A stretch of 64,000 bases of DNA. Origin: ZC4RG35 sp040878345 (lineage in GTDB: Bacteria; Actinomycetota; Acidimicrobiia; Spongiisociales; ZC4RG35). The position numbers and the translations under genes are program-made. Each line of letters starts with the position of its first letter. Within the stretch, counting starts at the first letter, position 1. Location: contig JBBDML010000016.1 in NCBI GenBank assembly GCA_040878345.1, positions 1 through 64,000 on the forward strand, given 5' to 3'. This document shows positions 60,862 through 64,000 of the stretch, in pieces. The notes under the pieces are model-generated. The model searched no databases. It was not told where the DNA came from and saw nothing but the letters and a program-made list of their open reading frames with translations.

Positions 60862-62217
60862 TCAAAGGCTCTCTATGAGCCGGTCCACTCTCTCGTCATG
60901 GGACTTGAACGGGTCCTTGCACATGACGGTCCGCTGGGCCTGGTCGTTGAGCTTGAGATGGACCCAGTCGACGGTGAAGTCGCGACGCTTGGCCTTGGCT
61001 GCTTTGATGAAGGCGCCCCGAAGCCGGGCTCGGGTGGTCTGGGGTGGTCGGACCACTGCTTCTGCCACCCTCTCGTCGGTGACCACCCTGTCGGCGAGGC
61101 CCCGACTCTCCAGCATGTAATAGAGGCCCCGGTTCCGGTCGACGTCGTGATAGGCCAGATCCATCATCGACATCTTGGGGTCCGACATCGGTATCCCCCG
61201 GCTGGCTGCGTACCGTTCCAGCAGACGGTACTTCATCACCCAGTCGACCTCCCGGTCCAGGGTCATCGGGTCCTTCTCGAGACCGGTGAGCAGGTGCTCC
61301 CACCGGTCGATGGCCTTCTGCACCTGGGGCGGGAATCCTGGGCTCCTGGCGAATCTCATCGCCCGGTCCAGGTATTCCCACTGGATGTCGAGAGCGCTCA
61401 GCTCCCGCCCGTTGGCGAGGCGGATCTTCCGCTCGCAGGTCACGTCGTGTGAGACTTCACGTATCGCTCGGATCGGGTTCTCCAGGGTGAGGTCCCTGAA
61501 CACGACATCGCGCTCGATCATCTGTAGCAGGGCGACCATGGTCCCGACCTTGACGTAGGTGGCGTACTCGCTCATGTTGGAGTCGCCTGCGATCACATGG
61601 AGTCGTCGGTAACGCTCGGCATCGGAGTGCGGCTCGTCCCGGGTGTTGATGATGGGACGGGAGCGGGTGGTGGCCGACGACACCCCTTCCCAGATGTGGT
61701 CGGCTCGCTGGGCGATGGAGAACGAGGTACCCCTGGGAGTCTGGGTCAGCTTTCCCGCCCCCAGGAAGATCTGTCGGGTCACCAGGAATGGGATGAGGAC
61801 GTCCACGGTGCGATGGAAGTCCTTGTGCCGACTGACCAGGTAGTTCTCGTGGCACCCGTATGAGTTCCCGGCGCTGTCGGTGTTGTTCTTGAAGACGTAG
61901 ATCTGGCCCCGGATCCCCTCCTCCTCGAGCCGTTCCTCGGCACCCTGGACCAGCCCTTCGAGGATCCGCTCACCGGCCTTGTCATGGGCAACTACATCAT
62001 CGAGGTCGTCGCACTCGGGTGTGGCGAACTCGGGGTGTGATCCGACGTCGAGGTAGAGCCGTGCGCCGTTCTCGAGGAAGACGTTGGAGGATCGGCCCCA
62101 GGAGACCACCCGGCGGAACAGGTAGCGAGCCACTTCGTCTGGGCTGAGCCGGCGCTGGCCCCTCAGCGTGCAGGTCACCCCGTACTCGTTTTCCAGCCCG
62201 AAGATCCTGCGGTCCAT
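60862..62217 (-). CDS. pafA: Pup--protein ligase PafA
   Basis: A 451-residue ligase, typical length. It begins DRRIFGLENEYGVTCTLRGQRRLSPDEVARYLFRR. Other marks are FKNNTDSAGNSYGCHENYL and RPIINTRDEPHSDAERYRRLHVIAGDSNMSEY with the active-site Asp and metal ligands. PafA couples the C-terminal glutamate of Pup to lysines of substrates. It lies downstream of prcA, separated by 164 bases with two palindromic repeats. Confidence 0.96.
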   Translation of the reverse strand: MDRRIFGLENEYGVTCTLRGQRRLSPDEVARYLFRRVVSWGRSSNVFLENGARLYLDVGSHPEFATPECDDLDDVVAHDKAGERILEGLVQGAEERLEEEGIRGQIYVFKNNTDSAGNSYGCHENYLVSRHKDFHRTVDVLIPFLVTRQIFLGAGKLTQTPRGTSFSIAQRADHIWEGVSSATTRSRPIINTRDEPHSDAERYRRLHVIAGDSNMSEYATYVKVGTMVALLQMIERDVVFRDLTLENPIRAIREVSHDVTCERKIRLANGRELSALDIQWEYLDRAMRFARSPGFPPQVQKAIDRWEHLLTGLEKDPMTLDREVDWVMKYRLLERYAASRGIPMSDPKMSMMDLAYHDVDRNRGLYYMLESRGLADRVVTDERVAEAVVRPPQTTRARLRGAFIKAAKAKRRDFTVDWVHLKLNDQAQRTVMCKDPFKSHDERVDRLIESL

Positions 62218-62265
62218 GGAGGCAGGCTAAACGGTGGTGGGGGTATTCGAACAGACCTGTCTGAC

Positions 62266-62378
62266 CCGTTCTGTGCGGATTCGCGCGAACCCCTCCGTCA
62301 CAGATCCGCACAGAAAGCGAGATGACCCCGTTCTGTGCGGATTCGCGCGAACCCCTCCGTCACAGATCCGCACAGAAC
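62266..62378. repeat. Two direct 51-bp palindromic (REP-like) repeats
   Basis: Two identical 51-base copies (62266-62316 and 62328-62378), 62 bases apart start to start. Each contains a perfect 12-base inverted repeat ttctgtgcggat/atccgcacagaa around a 23-base loop, so each can fold as a hairpin. They fill most of the pafA-prcA interval. Confidence 0.9.
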
Positions 62379-62381
62379 GGT

Positions 62382-63044
62382 TCAGAGGGTGAGGTCGGCT
62401 GGATCGACACGACGGAAGGTGCGCCGGCCATTGGCCTGGTCGAGGACCGCGACCTCCCAACCTTCCGACTCCCTGCCCTCGGCCCGCCTGAAGGCCTCGG
62501 CGCAGGCGGCAAAGGCCTCCTCCAGGGACATTCCCTCGTGCCACAGCTCTTCGAGGGCCTCGGACAGCTGCTCGGTCTTGCCACCGATGGCAACGTAATG
62601 ACGCTCGTCGTAAAGGGTCCCGTCGTAACTGACCCGGAAGAGCCGGTGATCGCCATCCTCACTGATCTCGGTGATCAGGATCTCGACCTCGAAGGGCTTG
62701 GGGTCACGGGTGAAGATCATGCCCAGGGTCTGGGAGAAGGCGGTGGCCAGCCCCATCGCGGTGACGTCATCACGGGAGTAGAGGTACCCCATCAGGTCGG
62801 CCTGGCGGATCCCGGCCTTTCTCAAGGTCTCGAACTCGTTGTACTTCCCCACACCGGCAAAGGCGATCCGGTCGTACATCTCACTGATCTTGCGGAGGGT
62901 GGCCGACGGGTTCTCGGCGACCAGGAGCACACCCCCGGCGTAATCGACCGCCACCAGTGAGCGCCCCCTGGCGATCCCCTTCCGGGCGAATTCGGCCTTG
63001 TCACGGACCAGCTGCTCCGGGGCGACGTAGAACGGGATGGTCAC
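62382..63044 (-). CDS. prcA: 20S proteasome alpha subunit PrcA
   Basis: A 220-residue alpha subunit with the N-terminal gate sequence and QLVRDKAEFARKGIARGRSLVAVDYAGGVLLVAENPS. It lacks the catalytic Thr, as alpha rings do. ARKGIARG and the YSRDDVTAMGLATAFSQTLGMIFT block are diagnostic. Alpha rings gate the chamber and dock Mpa/ARC. It overlaps prcB by ATGA. Confidence 0.95.
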   Translation of the reverse strand: MTIPFYVAPEQLVRDKAEFARKGIARGRSLVAVDYAGGVLLVAENPSATLRKISEMYDRIAFAGVGKYNEFETLRKAGIRQADLMGYLYSRDDVTAMGLATAFSQTLGMIFTRDPKPFEVEILITEISEDGDHRLFRVSYDGTLYDERHYVAIGGKTEQLSEALEELWHEGMSLEEAFAACAEAFRRAEGRESEGWEVAVLDQANGRRTFRRVDPADLTL

Positions 63045-63835
63045 AGGATGGTCTCCAGCGCCTCTCGGGCATATGGCAGGAGTATCTCGTCGTCATACTC
63101 GGTGATTCCTGTGGAGTCGATGCGGACCACGGTTGGCAGGATTCCCCGCGCCAGGTCGGGGCCGCCGGTGGCGGTGTCTTCCTTGGAGGCAGCCACCAGG
63201 GCTCGGACCGCCAGATCCGCCGACTCATCGGCGCCCATGTCCGGGCTGTAGGCGGTGCGGAGATACGACTTGGCGAGGCGCGCCCCCGAACCGGCGCTGC
63301 CGAAGTCGGTCTCCTCGTACCGGCCACCCACCACGTCGAAGCTGTAGACACGGCCGAACCCCAGCCGCTCGTCGAAGCCGGCGAAAAGAGGGACCACCAC
63401 CAGGCCCTGGAATGCCAAGGCGAGCTGGCTGCGGACCAACCGTGCCAAGAACGACGCCTTTCCCTCGAGGGAGAGCCTCACCCCCTCGATCTTCTCGTAA
63501 TGCTCCAGCTCAACCTGGAAGAGGCGCACCATGTCGATGGCCAGCCCTGCGATGCCGGCGATGGCCACCGCCGAGTACTGGTCGGCGGGGAACACCTTGC
63601 GGATGGACCGATGGGCCACCAGGTTCCCTTCGGTTGCCCTCCGGTCACCGGCCATGACCGCACCGTCGGCGTATCGCAGGGCGAGGACGGTCGTTCCTTC
63701 TGGGGCCGATGGGGCCTTGGAGCCCTCTGGGAAGTTGATGGCCGGTGTGGCTCCGATCGACTGCAGTAGATCCGTGAAGCTGGAACCGGGGATAGGCGCG
63801 TCTAGTGGCAGTGGCCCGAATTTTCGGTCGATCAC
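63041..63835 (-). CDS. prcB: 20S proteasome beta subunit PrcB
   Basis: A 264-residue Ntn hydrolase. A propeptide of 47 residues is predicted to be removed before Thr48 in EGTTVLALRYADG, exposing the catalytic Thr. AGDRRATEGN and the Lys-region follow. The start is GTG 63835, overlapping the pup stop (GTGA). With PrcA it forms the proteasome core. Confidence 0.95.
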   Translation of the reverse strand: MIDRKFGPLPLDAPIPGSSFTDLLQSIGATPAINFPEGSKAPSAPEGTTVLALRYADGAVMAGDRRATEGNLVAHRSIRKVFPADQYSAVAIAGIAGLAIDMVRLFQVELEHYEKIEGVRLSLEGKASFLARLVRSQLALAFQGLVVVPLFAGFDERLGFGRVYSFDVVGGRYEETDFGSAGSGARLAKSYLRTAYSPDMGADESADLAVRALVAASKEDTATGGPDLARGILPTVVRIDSTGITEYDDEILLPYAREALETIL

Positions 63836-64000
63836 TGCCCGCCCTTCTGGACGTAGTTCTTGACGAATTCCTCGGCGTTCTCCTCGAGTACCTCGTCTAT
63901 CTCGTCGAGGAGCTCGTCGAGCGCCTCGAGGTCGGCTTCGGTCTCGACCCGGGCCTCGGCCTGGTCGCTGTCACCTTGGTTTTCCTGCCCCTTGGACTGG
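63832..64000 (-). CDS. pup: Prokaryotic ubiquitin-like protein Pup (partial)
   Basis: The last 55 codons before the window edge are seen: QSKGQENQGDSDQAEARVET, then EADLEALDELLDEIDEVLEE and NAEEFVKNYVQKGGQ. The end GGQ is diagnostic and needs deamidation by Dop, which should lie just upstream, outside the window. The coiled-coil central helix is the proteasome-ATPase binding region. Confidence 0.95.
   Translation of the reverse strand, partial: QSKGQENQGDSDQAEARVETEADLEALDELLDEIDEVLEENAEEFVKNYVQKGGQ

Noticed and set aside
62266..62378. The two 51-bp repeats as a CRISPR array.
   Set aside because: Only two copies, an 11-base spacer and no cas genes.

Overview
The window is a high-GC bacterial chromosome segment. 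It contains one 100-base run of N (13138-13237), so it is a scaffold from a draft genome or MAG. The complete Pup-proteasome block (Pup, PrcB, PrcA, PafA, PafB, PafC), the GarA-type FHA protein, DUF4193, a polyprenol-phosphate mannosyltransferase and an F420-type reductase all point to Actinomycetota. Low-GC neighbours of Streptomyces or Mycobacterium are excluded. The secreted protein with FFGNPGD...GDxDGDG repeats and the gene complement make Acidimicrobiia or a related deep lineage my best guess, but this is inference.

Layout. 1-450: end of an rRNA operon (23S 3' end, 5S, terminator). 466-13104: mixed housekeeping genes (SSB-like protein, SURF1, YbaK, thioredoxin with a His-rich tail, amidase, phosphohexomutase-galE, a PAS histidine kinase, a two-subunit aconitase X, rnhB, algH). 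13262-15354: adenosine deaminase and threonine dehydrogenase. 15338-25356: one long minus-strand block of tightly overlapping genes: ABC substrate-binding protein, pgsA, gcvH, garA, merR/ftsR, D,D-carboxypeptidase, hpt, bifunctional nuclease, second merR, a PD-(D/E)XK-like protein, gcvT, PPOX protein, hydrolase, F420 reductase. Its core order gcvH-garA-merR-bifunctional nuclease-merR is the M. tuberculosis Rv1826-Rv1830 order with insertions.

25448-30966 is the accessory region. A tRNA-Pro(GGG) is followed by a decayed phage-type integrase, an HNH remnant, a PD-(D/E)XK nuclease-like gene, a frameshifted gene of unknown family and an unusual 756-residue FAD oxidase fused to a DUF3892-like tail. 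Base and codon use differ visibly from the flanks. 30967-35546: two MFS transporters, membrane proteins and a degenerate metallo-beta-lactamase-fold protein.

35543-53744 is another conserved actinobacterial block on the minus strand: DUF4193, mannosyltransferase, GNAT, NUDIX, M20 peptidase, HAD phosphatase, a 47-residue protein, nadK, a secreted repeat protein, pyrG, ald, xerD, a DksA/TraR zinc finger, HD protein, scpA, scpB, rluB, aroA, cmk, ispH, der and a 48-residue membrane protein. It resembles the Rv1692-Rv1713 neighbourhood but lacks tlyA and recN. 53793-64000 is the lipid kinase/HelY-helicase/TatC/TatA/PafC/PafB/PafA/PrcA/PrcB/Pup block, in the same order as in mycobacteria. A pair of 51-bp palindromic repeats lies between pafA and prcA.

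Most neighbours are coupled by 4-base NTGA overlaps. All four versions (ATGA, GTGA, TTGA and CTGA) appear, and these were used to choose many starts.
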